A stretch of DNA of 64,000 nucleotides from Hyphomicrobiales bacterium (GTDB lineage Bacteria; Pseudomonadota; Alphaproteobacteria; Rhizobiales; Rhizobiaceae), in contig UCEU01000005.1 in assembly GCA_900471485.1 (NCBI GenBank), positions 62,001-126,000 on the forward strand. The letters are read 5' to 3'. Positions within the stretch are counted from its first letter, which is position 1. Every line of letters begins with the position of its first letter. Under the pieces are notes generated by a model. That model worked only from the letters and a program-made list of their open reading frames with translations, had not been told where the DNA came from and did not search any database. Shown in pieces: positions 53,729 through 64,000 of the stretch. The position numbers and the translations under genes were made by a program.

Positions 53729-55366
53729 ATGAACGACAAGCAGAAGAAACCACAAAAGCTCAAGGCCAGACTTCCCCGCGGCTTCGTCGATCGTTCGGCG
53801 GCCGATATTCGCGCGGTCAACGAGATGACCGCGAAGATCCGCGAAGTCTACGAGCATTATGGTTTCGATCCTGTCGAAACGCCGCTCTTCGAATACACCG
53901 ATGCGCTCGGCAAGTTCCTGCCCGATGCCGATCGTCCGAACGAAGGCGTCTTCTCGCTGCAGGATGACGACGAGCAGTGGATGTCGCTGCGCTACGACCT
54001 GACGGCGCCGCTCGCCCGCCATGTCGCGGAAAACTTCAACGAGATCCAGCTGCCCTACCGCACCTATCGCGCCGGCTATGTCTTCCGCAACGAGAAGCCC
54101 GGCCCGGGCCGCTTCCGCCAGTTCATGCAGTTCGACGCCGACACGGTTGGCGCGCCGGATGTGTCTGCGGACGCTGAAATGTGCATGATGATGGCCGATA
54201 CAATGGAAGCGCTTGGGTTGAAGGGTCAATACGTGATCCGAGTCAACAATCGCAAAGTGCTCGATGGACTCATGGAAGCGATTGGCCTTGGCAGTGAGGA
54301 CCAAGCTGATCGACGCCTTAATGTGATGCGGGCGATCGATAAGCTCGATAAATTTGGTCCCTCCGGTGTCAAGCTATTGTTGGGCGAGGGCCGGAAAGAC
54401 GAGTCGGGAGATTTCACCAAGGGTGCAGGCCTCTCCAGCGAGCAGATCGAAAAATTCGAGTTTCTCTTCGCTTGCTTTGAAGGTCGCACGGTTGCAGTTG
54501 CCGGAACTGACCCCAATAGCCCAGTATACCGGGCACCGACTGACGCAGATTGGGAAAAATCGAAGACACACGAGGAAGGTGTTTACTCCCTGCCGCTTGG
54601 CGTCTTGCAATCTGTATTTCACAAGTTCGGTGGCGACGCCTCGGCTACGATGAGTGGCTTCGAGGGCTATCAACAGCTGCAAAAAATGGGAAGGCTTTTC
54701 AATGCGGCCGGCTACGGCGACCGCATCAAGATTGACCCCTCCGTCGTCCGCGGCCTCGAATACTACACCGGCCCGGTCTACGAAGCCGAACTGACCTTCG
54801 ACGTCACCAACGAGAAGGGCGAAAAGGTCGTCTTCGGCTCCGTCGGCGGCGGCGGTCGTTATGATGGTCTGGTTTCCCGCTTCATGGGCCAGCCGGTTCC
54901 GGCCACGGGCTTCTCCATCGGCGTCTCGCGCCTGATGACGGCACTGAAGAACCTCGGCAAGCTCGGCCAGAGCGAAGTTGTCGAACCCGTCCTCGTCACC
55001 GTCATGGATGGCGGCGTCGCGGCCATGGGCGACTACCAGCGCATCACTCAGGAACTTCGCCAGGCCGGCATCCGCGCCGAAATGTACCAGGGCAACTGGA
55101 AGAAGTTCGGAAACCAGCTGAAATACGCCGACCGCCGCGGCTGCCCTGTCGCCATCATCCAGGGCGGTGACGAGCGCGCCGAAGGCGTCGTACAGATCAA
55201 GGACCTGATCGAGGGCAAGCGCCTCTCCGGCGAGATCGAGGACAACGCCTCGTGGCGCGAAGCCCGCGTCGCCCAGGAGACCGTCAAGGAGGCCGATCTG
55301 GTCGCCAAGGTGAAGGAGATCCTGGCGGCGCAGGCGGAAGATCGCAAGCGAGCGTCTGATGTTTGA
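53729..55366 (+). CDS. hisS: Histidyl-tRNA synthetase
   Basis: 545 residues, class II synthetase. Motif 1 [22 protein letters not shown], motif 2 [13 protein letters not shown] with [21 protein letters not shown], His-[13 protein letters not shown] and motif 3 [10 protein letters not shown] with [10 protein letters not shown]. It loads tRNA-His, which here lacks G(-1). The stretch 54160-54700 uses visibly different codons and lower GC than the flanks, yet the frame is intact. ATG at 53729. A repeat element follows the stop. Confidence 0.95.
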   Translation: MNDKQKKPQKLKARLPRGFVDRSAADIRAVNEMTAKIREVYEHYGFDPVETPLFEYTDALGKFLPDADRPNEGVFSLQDDDEQWMSLRYDLTAPLARHVAENFNEIQLPYRTYRAGYVFRNEKPGPGRFRQFMQFDADTVGAPDVSADAEMCMMMADTMEALGLKGQYVIRVNNRKVLDGLMEAIGLGSEDQADRRLNVMRAIDKLDKFGPSGVKLLLGEGRKDESGDFTKGAGLSSEQIEKFEFLFACFEGRTVAVAGTDPNSPVYRAPTDADWEKSKTHEEGVYSLPLGVLQSVFHKFGGDASATMSGFEGYQQLQKMGRLFNAAGYGDRIKIDPSVVRGLEYYTGPVYEAELTFDVTNEKGEKVVFGSVGGGGRYDGLVSRFMGQPVPATGFSIGVSRLMTALKNLGKLGQSEVVEPVLVTVMDGGVAAMGDYQRITQELRQAGIRAEMYQGNWKKFGNQLKYADRRGCPVAIIQGGDERAEGVVQIKDLIEGKRLSGEIEDNASWREARVAQETVKEADLVAKVKEILAAQAEDRKRASDV

Positions 55367-55372
55367 CAGACC

Positions 55373-55597
55373 CCTCCCCAACCCCTCCCCACAGGGGGGA
55401 GGGGCTTTTAGCTGCAGCGCCGATCTTCCCTTCTCCCCTCGGGGAGAAGGTGGCCCGAAGGGTCGGATGAGGGGGCTGCTCGGTAGAAGCTGTCCTTCGC
55501 TGTCCGCTCAGGACATTCGTCGTTTACACTCCTCATCCCCCTCATCTGCCCTGTCGGGCATCTTCTCCCCGCTAGGGAGAAGAGGGAGCTCCCGTCC
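55373..55597. repeat. Palindromic intergenic repeat (RIME-like) between hisS and hisZ
   Basis: A CCCCTCCCC/GGGGAGGGG hairpin (55382-55404) followed by TTTT also serves as a hisS terminator. Then two palindromic units follow: CTTCTCCCC-TCGGGGAGAAG with CCCGAAGGGTCGGATGAGGGGG, and an inverted unit CCTCATCTGCCCTGTCGGGC with CTTCTCCCCGCTAGGGAGAAG. This is the style of the Rhizobium intergenic mosaic element. Confidence 0.8.
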
Positions 55598-56716
55598 ATG
55601 CCCCTGATCAACCTACCAGCCTTCTCCGAAGACCTGCTCGCCGAATTCGCCGCCCGCCGCACCGAGCGCGTCGACACGCCGGTCATCCAGCCGGCTGAGC
55701 CGTTTCTCGATATCGCCGGCGAGGACCTTCGCCGCCGCATCTTCATGACCGAGAGCGAAACCGGCGCCAGCCTGTGTCTCCGCCCGGAGTTCACCATTCC
55801 CGTCTGCCTGCGCCATATCGAAAGCGCCATGGGCACGCCGAAGCGCTATGCCTATTTGGGCGAGGTGTTCCGCCAGCGCCGCGAAGGCGGCAATGAGTTT
55901 TATCAGGCGGGCATCGAGGATCTCGGCGATATCAATATCCCGAGCGCCGACGCCCGCGCCATTGGCGATGCGGCCGGCGTGTTGTCGCGCCTGCTGCCGG
56001 GCAAGAAACTGGCAGTCACGCTCGGCGATCAGGCCGTGTTCGAAGCCGTCGTTCAGGCGCTCGGCCTGCCGCTCGGCTGGCAGAAGCGGCTGATCCATGC
56101 CTTTGGTGACACCACCCATCTCGAAGCGCTGCTCGCCAGCCTTGTCAGCCCGCAATTCGTCACCGGCTTGAGCGACGATATCGCGCGTCTTCTCGGCGCC
56201 GACGATGAAGAGGCGCTGGTCGCCCATATCGACGCCACCATGCAGGCGACGGGCTATTCCACCAATGCCAGCCGCTCGCCGCAGGATATCGCCCGCAGGC
56301 TGAAGGAAAAGCTGATCCTGTCGGAAACCCGGCTCGATGACGCGGCCTTCCTGGTGCTCAAGGAGTTCCTGTCGCTCAACGTGCCGCTGATCAATGCCTC
56401 GGCGGCGCTCTCCGGCTTCGCCGATGCCGCCGGCCTCAAGCTTGGCAATGCCCTGTCGCGTTTCGACGGACGCGTCGCCGCACTCGCCAATGCCGGCGTC
56501 GATCTCTCGTTGATTGATTACCGCGCCGCCTTCGGCCGCCCGCTGGATTATTACACCGGCCTCGTCTTCGAGATCGGCGTCGAGGGCTCGGATGCCGTGC
56601 TTGCCGGTGGTGGTCGCTTCGACAAGCTGATGACCCTGCTCGGCGCCAAGGAGCGCATCCCGGCCGTCGGCTTCTCGCTGTGGCTGGATCGCATCGAAAC
56701 GGAAAGGGCCGCCTGA
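55598..56716 (+). CDS. hisZ: ATP phosphoribosyltransferase regulatory subunit HisZ
   Basis: 372 residues. A HisS-like paralogue without aminoacylation activity: [42 protein letters not shown] and [14 protein letters not shown], with GGGRFDKLM. It forms the octamer with short HisG and gives allosteric histidine control. Its stop shares one base with the hisG start. Confidence 0.93.
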   Translation: MPLINLPAFSEDLLAEFAARRTERVDTPVIQPAEPFLDIAGEDLRRRIFMTESETGASLCLRPEFTIPVCLRHIESAMGTPKRYAYLGEVFRQRREGGNEFYQAGIEDLGDINIPSADARAIGDAAGVLSRLLPGKKLAVTLGDQAVFEAVVQALGLPLGWQKRLIHAFGDTTHLEALLASLVSPQFVTGLSDDIARLLGADDEEALVAHIDATMQATGYSTNASRSPQDIARRLKEKLILSETRLDDAAFLVLKEFLSLNVPLINASAALSGFADAAGLKLGNALSRFDGRVAALANAGVDLSLIDYRAAFGRPLDYYTGLVFEIGVEGSDAVLAGGGRFDKLMTLLGAKERIPAVGFSLWLDRIETERAA

Positions 56717-57411
56717 TGACCATCACCATCGCGCTGCCCTCCAAGGGCCGGATGAAGGACGACGCCTCGGCCATCTTCGAGAAGGCCGGCATGAAGATCA
56801 CCGCTGTCGGCAATGACCGCTCCTATCGCGGCCGCGTCGAAGGCTGGGACGATGTCGAGGTCGCCTTCCTATCGGCCTCCGAGATCTCCAAGGAGCTCGG
56901 CAACGGCACAGTCGATTTCGGCGTCACCGGCGAAGACCTGATCCGCGAAGGCCTGGCGGAAGCCGACAAGCGCGTCGAGTTCTGCGCCCGCCTCGGTTTC
57001 GGCCACGCGGATGTCATCGTCGCCGTGCCGGAAATCTGGCTCGATGTCGACAGCATGGCCGATCTCGGCGATGTCGCCACCGATTTCCGTGCCCGCCACG
57101 GCCGCCGCCTGACGATCGCCACCAAATACTGGCGCCTGACGCAGCAGTTCTTCTCGCGCCAGCACGGCATCCAGCTCTATCGCATCGTCGAAAGCCTAGG
57201 CGCCACCGAGGGCGCGCCGGCATCGGGCTCGGCCGATATCATCGTCGACATCACCTCGACCGGCTCGACGCTCCGCGCCAACCACCTGAAGATCCTGTCG
57301 GATGGCGTCATCCTGCGCTCAGAGGCCTGCCTCGTGCGCGCCCGCAAGCAAAGCCACGCCAACGAGCCTTCGGTGAACCGACTGATCGAAGCCGTCCGCG
57401 CCGCGCTCTGA
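56716..57411 (+). CDS. hisG: ATP phosphoribosyltransferase catalytic subunit, short form
   Basis: 231 residues, the HisG_S form that lacks the C-terminal ACT domain and needs His[38 protein letters not shown], and [23 protein letters not shown] for the PRPP loop. It starts histidine synthesis from ATP and PRPP. Overlaps hisZ and the next methyltransferase gene by one base each (TGATG). Confidence 0.95.
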   Translation: MTITIALPSKGRMKDDASAIFEKAGMKITAVGNDRSYRGRVEGWDDVEVAFLSASEISKELGNGTVDFGVTGEDLIREGLAEADKRVEFCARLGFGHADVIVAVPEIWLDVDSMADLGDVATDFRARHGRRLTIATKYWRLTQQFFSRQHGIQLYRIVESLGATEGAPASGSADIIVDITSTGSTLRANHLKILSDGVILRSEACLVRARKQSHANEPSVNRLIEAVRAAL

Positions 57412-58016
57412 TGGCCGGCGAGGACGACAACATCATCCCGCTTTATGAGCGCAACGCGTTGGCGTTCGACACGCTGCGTGGTCGCGAGCTTTTCGAAAAG
57501 CCGTGGCTGGATCGCTTCACGGCGCTTGTGCCATCGCGCGGCGATATTCTCGATCTCGGCTGCGGCGCCGCCGAACCCATGGCCGCGAGCCTGATCCGCG
57601 ACGGCTTTCGCGTCACCGGTGTCGATGCATCGGAAACGCTGATCGGCCTCTGCCGGGAACGGTTCCCCGGCCGCGCATGGTTCGTCGCCGACATGCGCGA
57701 ATTCTCGCTGCCGATGAAGTGCAACGGCATTCTCGCCTGGCACAGTTTCTTCCATCTCAACCAGGACGACCAGCGCGCCATGTTCCCGCGCTTCGCAGCA
57801 CTCTCCGCGCCCGGCGCCGCGCTGATGTTCACGTCGGGCCATTTCGACGGCGTGGCCTTGGGGGAGTTTGCCGGCGAGCCGCTCTATCACGCCAGCCTCT
57901 CGGCGCAGGAATACACCGCGCTGCTCGAGGCCAATGGCTTTGCCGTCGTCTCTCATGTGGAGCAGGACCCGCACTGCGGCGGCGCCACCGTCTGGCTCGC
58001 CAAGCGCGCGTCCTGA
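57411..58016 (+). CDS. Class I SAM-dependent methyltransferase coupled to hisG
   Basis: 201 residues. SAM site DILDLGCGAAEPMAASLIRDGFRVTGVDASETLI, then FVADMREFSLPMKCNGILAWHSFFHL. The substrate is unknown. Its ATG overlaps the hisG stop, so it is translated from the hisZG message. It may methylate a histidine-derived or unrelated compound; the link to histidine metabolism is positional only. A bidirectional hairpin follows. Confidence 0.83.
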   Translation: MAGEDDNIIPLYERNALAFDTLRGRELFEKPWLDRFTALVPSRGDILDLGCGAAEPMAASLIRDGFRVTGVDASETLIGLCRERFPGRAWFVADMREFSLPMKCNGILAWHSFFHLNQDDQRAMFPRFAALSAPGAALMFTSGHFDGVALGEFAGEPLYHASLSAQEYTALLEANGFAVVSHVEQDPHCGGATVWLAKRAS

Positions 58017-58034
58017 CTATCCGACAGACGAAAA

Positions 58035-58060
58035 AGCCCGCCGTCTGTTGACGGCGGGCT
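58035..58060. terminator. Bidirectional terminator between methyltransferase and DoxX genes
   Basis: AGCCCGCCGTC/GACGGCGGGCT (11 bp) with loop TGTT; the A run at 58031-58035 gives a T tract for minus-strand transcripts (DoxX gene). Confidence 0.8.
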
Positions 58061-58088
58061 CTGGCATGCTTGGGAGGTGTCTTGTCGC

Positions 58089-58535
58089 TTAAGCGGCGAC
58101 CGGCAGTGTGCCGCGGCGGGCGTCGACCGAGTAGAGGCCCGGGCCGAAGGTGGCGAGCAGGATGTAGGCTCCAGCAAGCGTGAAGTTCTTCATCAGCATG
58201 ATGCCGTTGAGAGCGTTGATCCAGCCGAGAGCGGCATCCGGCCAGCCGTCGATGGCTACGGTGCCCGAGTGGAACACGGCGCCGGTGAAGATGCAGAATG
58301 CGGCCAGTGCCCAGCCGACGATCTTGGTCTGGAAGCCGACGAGAACGGCAAGGCCGGTCACCAGTTCGAAGAGGCCCGCGATATAGGCAAGCGCGGTTGC
58401 GGCAGGCAGGCCGGCGCCGGTGATCATGCCGGCGGTGCCAGCCGGATCGGTCAGCTTGCCATAGCCGGAATAGATGAAGATGAAGGACAGCAGGACACGG
58501 GCAATAAGAATGATGGTGTTCTGGGTATTCGACAT
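58089..58535 (-). CDS. DoxX-family membrane protein
   Basis: 148 residues with four spans. DoxX pattern: LLSFIFIYSGYGKLTDPAGTAGMI, GLFELVTGLAVLVGFQTKIVGWAL and NGIMLMKNFTLAGAYILLA. Members are small inner-membrane proteins sometimes tied to thiol/redox stress; the function is unclear. The terminator after it is shared. Confidence 0.85.
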   Translation of the reverse strand: MSNTQNTIILIARVLLSFIFIYSGYGKLTDPAGTAGMITGAGLPAATALAYIAGLFELVTGLAVLVGFQTKIVGWALAAFCIFTGAVFHSGTVAIDGWPDAALGWINALNGIMLMKNFTLAGAYILLATFGPGLYSVDARRGTLPVAA

Positions 58536-58745
58536 GGAACTGTCTCCGGTTGAACGAGTTGAGATCCCTGTGCCCCCGGCACGCTGACGATCTCGATGCA
58601 GTCCTTTTCCTCTTTTTCGATCGTCCGCGAAAGATAGACGGAACGGGACAGTTCGTTCAGCAAAATTGAACGACCTCGTCGCTTCTGGCGCTTGTCAGTC
58701 CCGACAATGGTCTTCTATGGTCGGGCAATAAGAAGAGGAGACAGC

Positions 58746-59456
58746 ATGGCAGATCTTTCGGCGTTCCCCATCACCAAGCGCTGGCCCGCGGCCAACCCGG
58801 CCATCCTCCAGCTCTACTCGCTTCCGACGCCCAACGGCGTGAAGGTGTCGATCGCGCTAGAGGAGATCGGCTTGCCCTATGAGCCGCATCTCATATCGTT
58901 CGGCACCAACGACCAGAAATCCCCTGAGTTCATGTCGCTGAACCCCAACGGGCGCATTCCGGCGATCATCGATCCCGATGGTCCGGGTGGAAAGCCGATC
59001 GGCCTGTTCGAATCCGGCGCCATTCTTCTCTATCTCGCCGAAAAGACGGGAAAGCTCATGCCGACCGACGCGGCCGGACGTTACGAGACGATCCAGTGGG
59101 TGTTCTTCCAGATGGGCGGTATCGGGCCGATGTTCGGGCAGTTCGGCCATTTCCACAAATTCGCGGCCGACAAGGTCGCCAACAATTCCTATCCGGTGGA
59201 GCGTTACCGTGATGAATCGAAGCGTCTGCTCGGCGTGCTCGAGGAACGGCTGCAGGGACGCCAGTGGCTGATGGGCGATGCCTATACCATTGCCGATATC
59301 GCGACCTTCCCCTGGGTACGTGGTGCCGATGTCTTCTACGGTGGCCGGGAGATGCTGGAGTATGAGAAGTCCCCGGCGGTCATGGCATGGCTGGAGCGCT
59401 GCATCGCGCGCCCGGCCAGCCAGAAGGGACTGGAGATTCCCGCCCGCCCGAAATGA
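58746..59456 (+). CDS. Glutathione S-transferase (YghU/nu-like)
   Basis: 236 residues. The thioredoxin-fold N-terminus has ILQLYSLPTPNGVKVSIALEEIGLPYEP and LNPNGRIPAIIDPDG, FESGAILLYLAEKTGKLMP; the C-terminal helical domain WLMGDAYTIADIATFPWV. YghU-type enzymes have glutathione-disulfide reductase activity. GAGGAGACAGC precedes the ATG at 58746. gshA elsewhere in the window supplies glutathione. Confidence 0.92.
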   Translation: MADLSAFPITKRWPAANPAILQLYSLPTPNGVKVSIALEEIGLPYEPHLISFGTNDQKSPEFMSLNPNGRIPAIIDPDGPGGKPIGLFESGAILLYLAEKTGKLMPTDAAGRYETIQWVFFQMGGIGPMFGQFGHFHKFAADKVANNSYPVERYRDESKRLLGVLEERLQGRQWLMGDAYTIADIATFPWVRGADVFYGGREMLEYEKSPAVMAWLERCIARPASQKGLEIPARPK

Positions 59457-59474
59457 CCTCAACGCCACAAGAAA

Positions 59475-59502
59475 AAAGCCGGTCAAGCATGGCCGGCTTT
59501 GT
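59475..59502. terminator. Terminator between GST and PAS-like genes
   Basis: AAAGCCGG (59475-59482) and CCGGCTTT (59493-59500) form a symmetric hairpin with flanking A and T tracts, usable by both convergent genes. Confidence 0.65.
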
Positions 59503-59522
59503 CGTTCTTGTCGGGCGAGCGA

Positions 59523-59966
59523 TTACTGCCGGCGCGTCGTGCCGCCGGCATTGGTGCGCGGCTTCGGGAACACGAAGACCCCCATCATGCTGCCGCTGTT
59601 CGGCTCGTCGTGGCCGTTCGATTCACCCATGCAGAACACCGGCTGGCGGTATCCGTTCGGCATGACGATCGTCGTCGAGAAGCAGAAGGACGTCGAAAGT
59701 GTTGCTGCTTCCTCGAAGAGTTCGAGAATCCGGTCGTGGTCCTTGCGATCGTAGCAGCGGATGAGATTGAGCAGGCCGCAGGTGCGCGAGGGCAGGCCAT
59801 GGAGTGCGGCGCTGGCTTCCTTCAGGTTGATGACGCCGGTGGAGAACTCGCCCATCCAGGTTTCGGAGGTGGAGAGCTGCGTCATCACATCGGAATCGTG
59901 ACTGTCGATATCAATCGAAGCGGGCAGCAGAGATGCGGCGACGTTGGATTTTACGAGTTTGAACAC
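59523..59966 (-). CDS. Small single-domain PAS-like protein
   Basis: 147 residues. The core ETWMGEFSTGVINLKEASAALHG, then LLNLIRCYDRKDHDRILELFEEAATLSTSFCFSTTIVMPNGYRQPVFCMGES, resembles a PAS_3 fold without an output domain. I chose GTG at 59966, following GGGGAAG; the frame extends to a GTG at 60038. Such proteins may sense a small ligand and act on a partner. Function inferred from fold only. Confidence 0.6.
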   Translation of the reverse strand: MFKLVKSNVAASLLPASIDIDSHDSDVMTQLSTSETWMGEFSTGVINLKEASAALHGLPSRTCGLLNLIRCYDRKDHDRILELFEEAATLSTSFCFSTTIVMPNGYRQPVFCMGESNGHDEPNSGSMMGVFVFPKPRTNAGGTTRRQ

Positions 59967-60038
59967 GGTCTTCCCCAGAGTTGGGATGCAGTTTCCTCCA
60001 CTGCACGCCTCGCGAACATCAACAGGTTCATGTAGCAC

Positions 60039-60580
60039 CGTGCGTCATGCTCGGGCGGGCGGGAAACGGGGCGGGAACTGCAGGGTTCGTTGATTTGAAC
60101 CGCGCCCATTTCGCCGGGATACGCAACTTCTAATATATTATGGCGACTATACGCCCTGGATGCTTGCTTTTGCGCGATCGTGACTGTGGTGTTCCACCAT
60201 GTTGATCTTGTTTATTGGGTTCGCGCTTGGTGCAGGCGGATTTATAGGAGATTTTCCGCAAACGGCAACGTCTTTTTGCAGGCCGGCTGCCCGCGAGCGG
60301 AGCCCCGGGAGGCGCGGTCATTTGCCATAAATCGCAAAAATTTCCTCAGAAATCTCAACTACGCGACGTGTAAACGATTTCACACGGTGATTTTGGGAAG
60401 GAAACGGTCGAAGTATTGTATGAAATCGCACTAATGCAAAAAGTGATCGAAGCTGAAAAATAATTCGCGCCGCAAGCCCGGCGAAAGCTTGGCGGAACGC
60501 GAGGACTGCTCACAAACCCGCAGATTGCCTCAGCGGGTGATTGAAAAAGGAATCACGTCGCGCGGGGATTGCCGAAAACG
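60039..60580. other. Gap between PAS-like gene and groEL, no gene seen
   Basis: A 540-base stretch without a supportable gene. It has an AT-rich centre with the palindrome TAATATATTA (60131-60140) and a possible short ORF at 60180-60434 without family features or ribosome site. A small RNA or promoter region remains possible. Confidence 0.5.
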
Positions 60581-60582
60581 AA

Positions 60583-60606
60583 AAGGGCGACCCGAGGGCC
60601 GCCCTT
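60583..60606 (-). terminator. Terminator of the groESL operon
   Basis: AAGGGCG (60583-60589) and CGCCCTT (60600-60606) pair; on the minus strand the stem is followed by TTTT. It lies 44 bases after the groEL stop. Confidence 0.75.
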
Positions 60607-60649
60607 CCGTAACTGAACCGGTTGGCTCAGATGTGCAGGCTTTCGCCTA

Positions 60650-62314
<1,665 letters not shown>

Positions 62315-62348
62315 TCAGCGAATTAGGATGAAGTGGGAAACCGGCTGA

Positions 62349-62645
62349 TCAGCCGATGATGCCCATGATGTCGGCTTCCTTCATGATCAGAAGGTCTTCG
62401 CCGTTGATCTTGACTTCGGTGCCGGACCACTTGCCGAACAGAACGCGGTCGCCAGCCTTGACGTCGAGAGCGACGACCTTGCCGGACTCGTCACGAGCGC
62501 CGGTGCCGACGGCGACGATTTCGCCTTCCTGCGGCTTTTCCTTGGCGGTGTCAGGAATGATGATGCCGCCCTTGGTCTTTTCTTCGGACTCAACGCGGCG
62601 AACAACGACGCGATCGTGAAGGGGGCGGAAGTTGGTGCTTGCCAT
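62349..62645 (-). CDS. groES: 10-kDa co-chaperonin GroES
   Basis: 98 residues. [44 protein letters not shown] and the C-terminal [24 protein letters not shown] are standard. It caps GroEL. First gene of the operon, 58 bases upstream of groEL, with a CIRCE element and promoter upstream. Confidence 0.98.
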   Translation of the reverse strand: MASTNFRPLHDRVVVRRVESEEKTKGGIIIPDTAKEKPQEGEIVAVGTGARDESGKVVALDVKAGDRVLFGKWSGTEVKINGEDLLIMKEADIMGIIG

Positions 62646-62703
62646 TGTCTAATCCCTCGATCAAATGACACTCGCAGGCCGGTATGGCCCACACGGATGG
62701 GTG

Positions 62704-62730
62704 TTAGCACTCTCCTCTGGTGAGTGCTAG
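62704..62730. promoter_or_regulatory. CIRCE element (HrcA operator) upstream of groES
   Basis: TTAGCACTC-N9-GAGTGCTAG matches the CIRCE consensus (TTAGCACTC-N9-GAGTGCTAA) at 17 of 18 positions. Confidence 0.95.
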
Positions 62731-62737
62731 CGACCTG

Positions 62738-62767
62738 CATTTAGGAGCGGCCATCTGGGGAGTCAAG
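62738..62767 (-). promoter_or_regulatory. groESL promoter
   Basis: On the minus strand CTTGACT lies at 62767-62761 and TAAATG at 62743-62738, with a 17-base spacer after TTGACT. The CTTGAC element with CTCCTAAAT also fits a heat-shock sigma (RpoH) promoter of alphaproteobacteria. Confidence 0.65.
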
Positions 62768-62939
62768 GGAAGCTGTCGTAATTTTCCGACGCCCCATGTC
62801 TATAGCCGTTTGATGGCAAAGTTGTGAACCTGCCGCCCGTTCGCCAGGGTCGGGAAAACGCTTCGATGGTTAATGCCGGAAAGGGCAGGGAGAGCGCTTG
62901 TCTCCCAAGCGCCGAAATCATGGCCCGGCATTGTCATAA

Positions 62940-63026
62940 ACCCGTGTCGGGAATTTGCGAAAGGCCATCAGGAGGTGCCGTCTCGGTCGTACTACAGGGC
63001 CGGGATTGTCCAGCCCCGACACGGGT
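62940..63026. repeat. Inverted repeat in the groES-chrA spacer
   Basis: Perfect 12-base arms ACCCGTGTCGGG (62940-62951) and CCCGACACGGGT (63015-63026), 63 bases apart. The rest of 62768-63078 has no gene. Confidence 0.6.
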
Positions 63027-63078
63027 GATATCGAGCGACAGGGGCAGCTGGCACGGATCGGCAAAGGGGTGGATATAT

Positions 63079-64000
63079 ATGAGCGTGGACGGAGCGGTGA
63101 TGGCGGATGACAGCGTGGCATCGGTGCCGTTTGGCGAGGCCATCCGCGTCTGGGCTAGGATCGGCTGTCTGAGCTTCGGCGGCCCCGCCGGCCAGATCGC
63201 CCTGATGCACCGAACCATCGTCGACGAAAAGCGCTGGATCTCCGAGGATCGCTTCCTCCACGCGCTGAACTATTGCATGCTGCTGCCGGGCCCCGAGGCG
63301 CAGCAACTCGCCACCTATATCGGCTGGCTGATGCATGGCGTGCGCGGCGGCATCCTTGCCGGCCTGCTTTTCATCCTCCCCGGCTTCGTGGTCATGTTGG
63401 GGCTCTCCGCCCTCTACGCCGTCTTCCAGGAGACGACCTGGCTTCCGGCCCTGTTCTTCGGCCTCAAGGCCGCCGTCCTTGCCGTCGTCGTCGAAGCGCT
63501 GCTGCGCCTTGCCCGCCGCGCGCTGAAGACCCGCGCGCATTATTACATCGCCGCCGCCTCCTTCCTGGCACTGTTCATGCTGAACGCGCCGTTCCCCATC
63601 GTCGTCATTCTCGCCGGCCTCACCGGTTTCGCGCTGCACCGCTATTCCCGCCGCCACGCGCCGACGCAACAAGCCCAAGTCCAACTCAACACGCAATCGC
63701 CCCGCCGCCTGCCCACGTTTACGACCCACGCCATCACCCGGCCGCTGCTGGTTCTCGTCTTCTGGATCCTGATCTGGCAGGCACCGCTGCTCCTCGTCCG
63801 CAATCTGCATGCGCCCTCCGATCTCATCGTCGAGGCGCTGAGCGGCGAGACCAATGTCTTCGGCGCGCTTTTCATCTTCTTCTCCAAGATGGCGGTCATC
63901 ACCTTCGGTGGCGCCTATGCGGTGCTCACCTATGTCGCGCAGGTCGCCGTCGGTCATTATGCCTGGCTGCAGCCGGGCGAGATGCTGGATGGGCTGGCGC
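63079..64000 (+). CDS. chrA: Chromate transporter ChrA, C-terminal end beyond the window
   Basis: At least 307 residues, cut by the window end. First half: VPFGEAIRVWARIGCLSFGGPAGQIALM, RFLHALNYCMLLPGPEAQQLATYIGWL. The second ChrA repeat starts with FGALFIFFSKMAVITFGGAYAVLTYVAQVAV. This is the long (two-domain) ChrA that expels chromate with protons. The ATG at 63079 follows AAAGGGGTGG; an ATG at 63100 with GGAGCGGTG is an alternative. No chrB is visible upstream. Confidence 0.92.
   Translation, partial: MSVDGAVMADDSVASVPFGEAIRVWARIGCLSFGGPAGQIALMHRTIVDEKRWISEDRFLHALNYCMLLPGPEAQQLATYIGWLMHGVRGGILAGLLFILPGFVVMLGLSALYAVFQETTWLPALFFGLKAAVLAVVVEALLRLARRALKTRAHYYIAAASFLALFMLNAPFPIVVILAGLTGFALHRYSRRHAPTQQAQVQLNTQSPRRLPTFTTHAITRPLLVLVFWILIWQAPLLLVRNLHAPSDLIVEALSGETNVFGALFIFFSKMAVITFGGAYAVLTYVAQVAVGHYAWLQPGEMLDGLA

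Noticed and set aside
60180..60434. 84-codon plus-strand ORF between the PAS-like gene and groEL
   Set aside because: No ribosome site, no family similarity and no codon bias like the neighbours.

Overview
This 64 kb window is a GC-rich, densely packed chromosomal segment from an alphaproteobacterium of the Rhizobiaceae (Rhizobium/Agrobacterium/Ensifer relatives). The genus assignment is inference. It rests on RirA (the rhizobial iron regulator) with an Irr-type operator, a tRNA-His lacking the -1 guanosine, the plant-type glutamate-cysteine ligase, the short HisG/HisZ pair, two palindromic intergenic repeats of the kind common in rhizobia, and a groESL operon with a CIRCE element. I see no rRNA operon, prophage, insertion sequence, conjugation gene or CRISPR array. 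Most of the window is core chromosome; the accessory part is the toxin-antitoxin cluster at 50.9-53.6 kb.

Layout. 0.1-2.6 kb: phasin, tRNA-His, a small helix-turn-helix protein and two small conserved proteins. 2.6-6.1 kb: LysR and a monooxygenase-fold protein divergent from mmsA, then rirA. 6.4-11.7 kb: dppABCDF dipeptide/haem-precursor transporter, then gluconokinase. 12.3-16.5 kb (minus): YeeE-type sulfur transporter, FAD oxidoreductase, and a type III polyketide synthase translationally coupled to an isoprenylcysteine-methyltransferase-like enzyme. 16.7-18.7 kb: TPR protein, ECF sigma and its anti-sigma partner, then tRNA-Gln(CUG). 19-21.8 kb: Ppx/GppA phosphatase with a long basic tail, rlmE and a VOC protein. 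21.8-29.6 kb: MFS pump divergent from a Tat-exported metallo-hydrolase, guaB, membrane proteins, TetR, LysR and a DUF1127 protein. 29.7-35.0 kb (minus): DUF937 protein, gshA, rsmE, phosphate transporter and NUDIX hydrolase.

35.2-44.6 kb: a LysR gene followed by a divergent S-adenosylhomocysteine-hydrolase-like gene; a quinone oxidoreductase divergent from a LysR gene; a LysR gene divergent from glcDEF (glycolate oxidase), whose operon carries a 152-bp foldable repeat between glcE and glcF. 44.6-50.9 kb: secreted proteins, two L,D-transpeptidases, tag, HAD phosphatase, aldo/keto reductase and two small metal-ligand-rich exported proteins. 50.9-53.6 kb: two BrnT/BrnA modules in tandem, separated by a broken 3' fragment of the neighbouring gene, then the intact gene and a RelE/RelB-like pair. 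53.7-58.0 kb: hisS (apparently mosaic), a repeat, hisZ, hisG and a coupled methyltransferase. 58.1-60.0 kb: DoxX, glutathione transferase and a small PAS-like protein. 60.6-64.0 kb: groEL, groES, CIRCE and the start of a chromate transporter cut by the window edge.

The best candidates for something new are the duplicated BrnTA array with its gene fragment and operators, the divergent SahH-like enzyme whose catalytic positions differ from the family, the polyketide synthase/methyltransferase/oxidoreductase set, and the internal base-composition shift in hisS.
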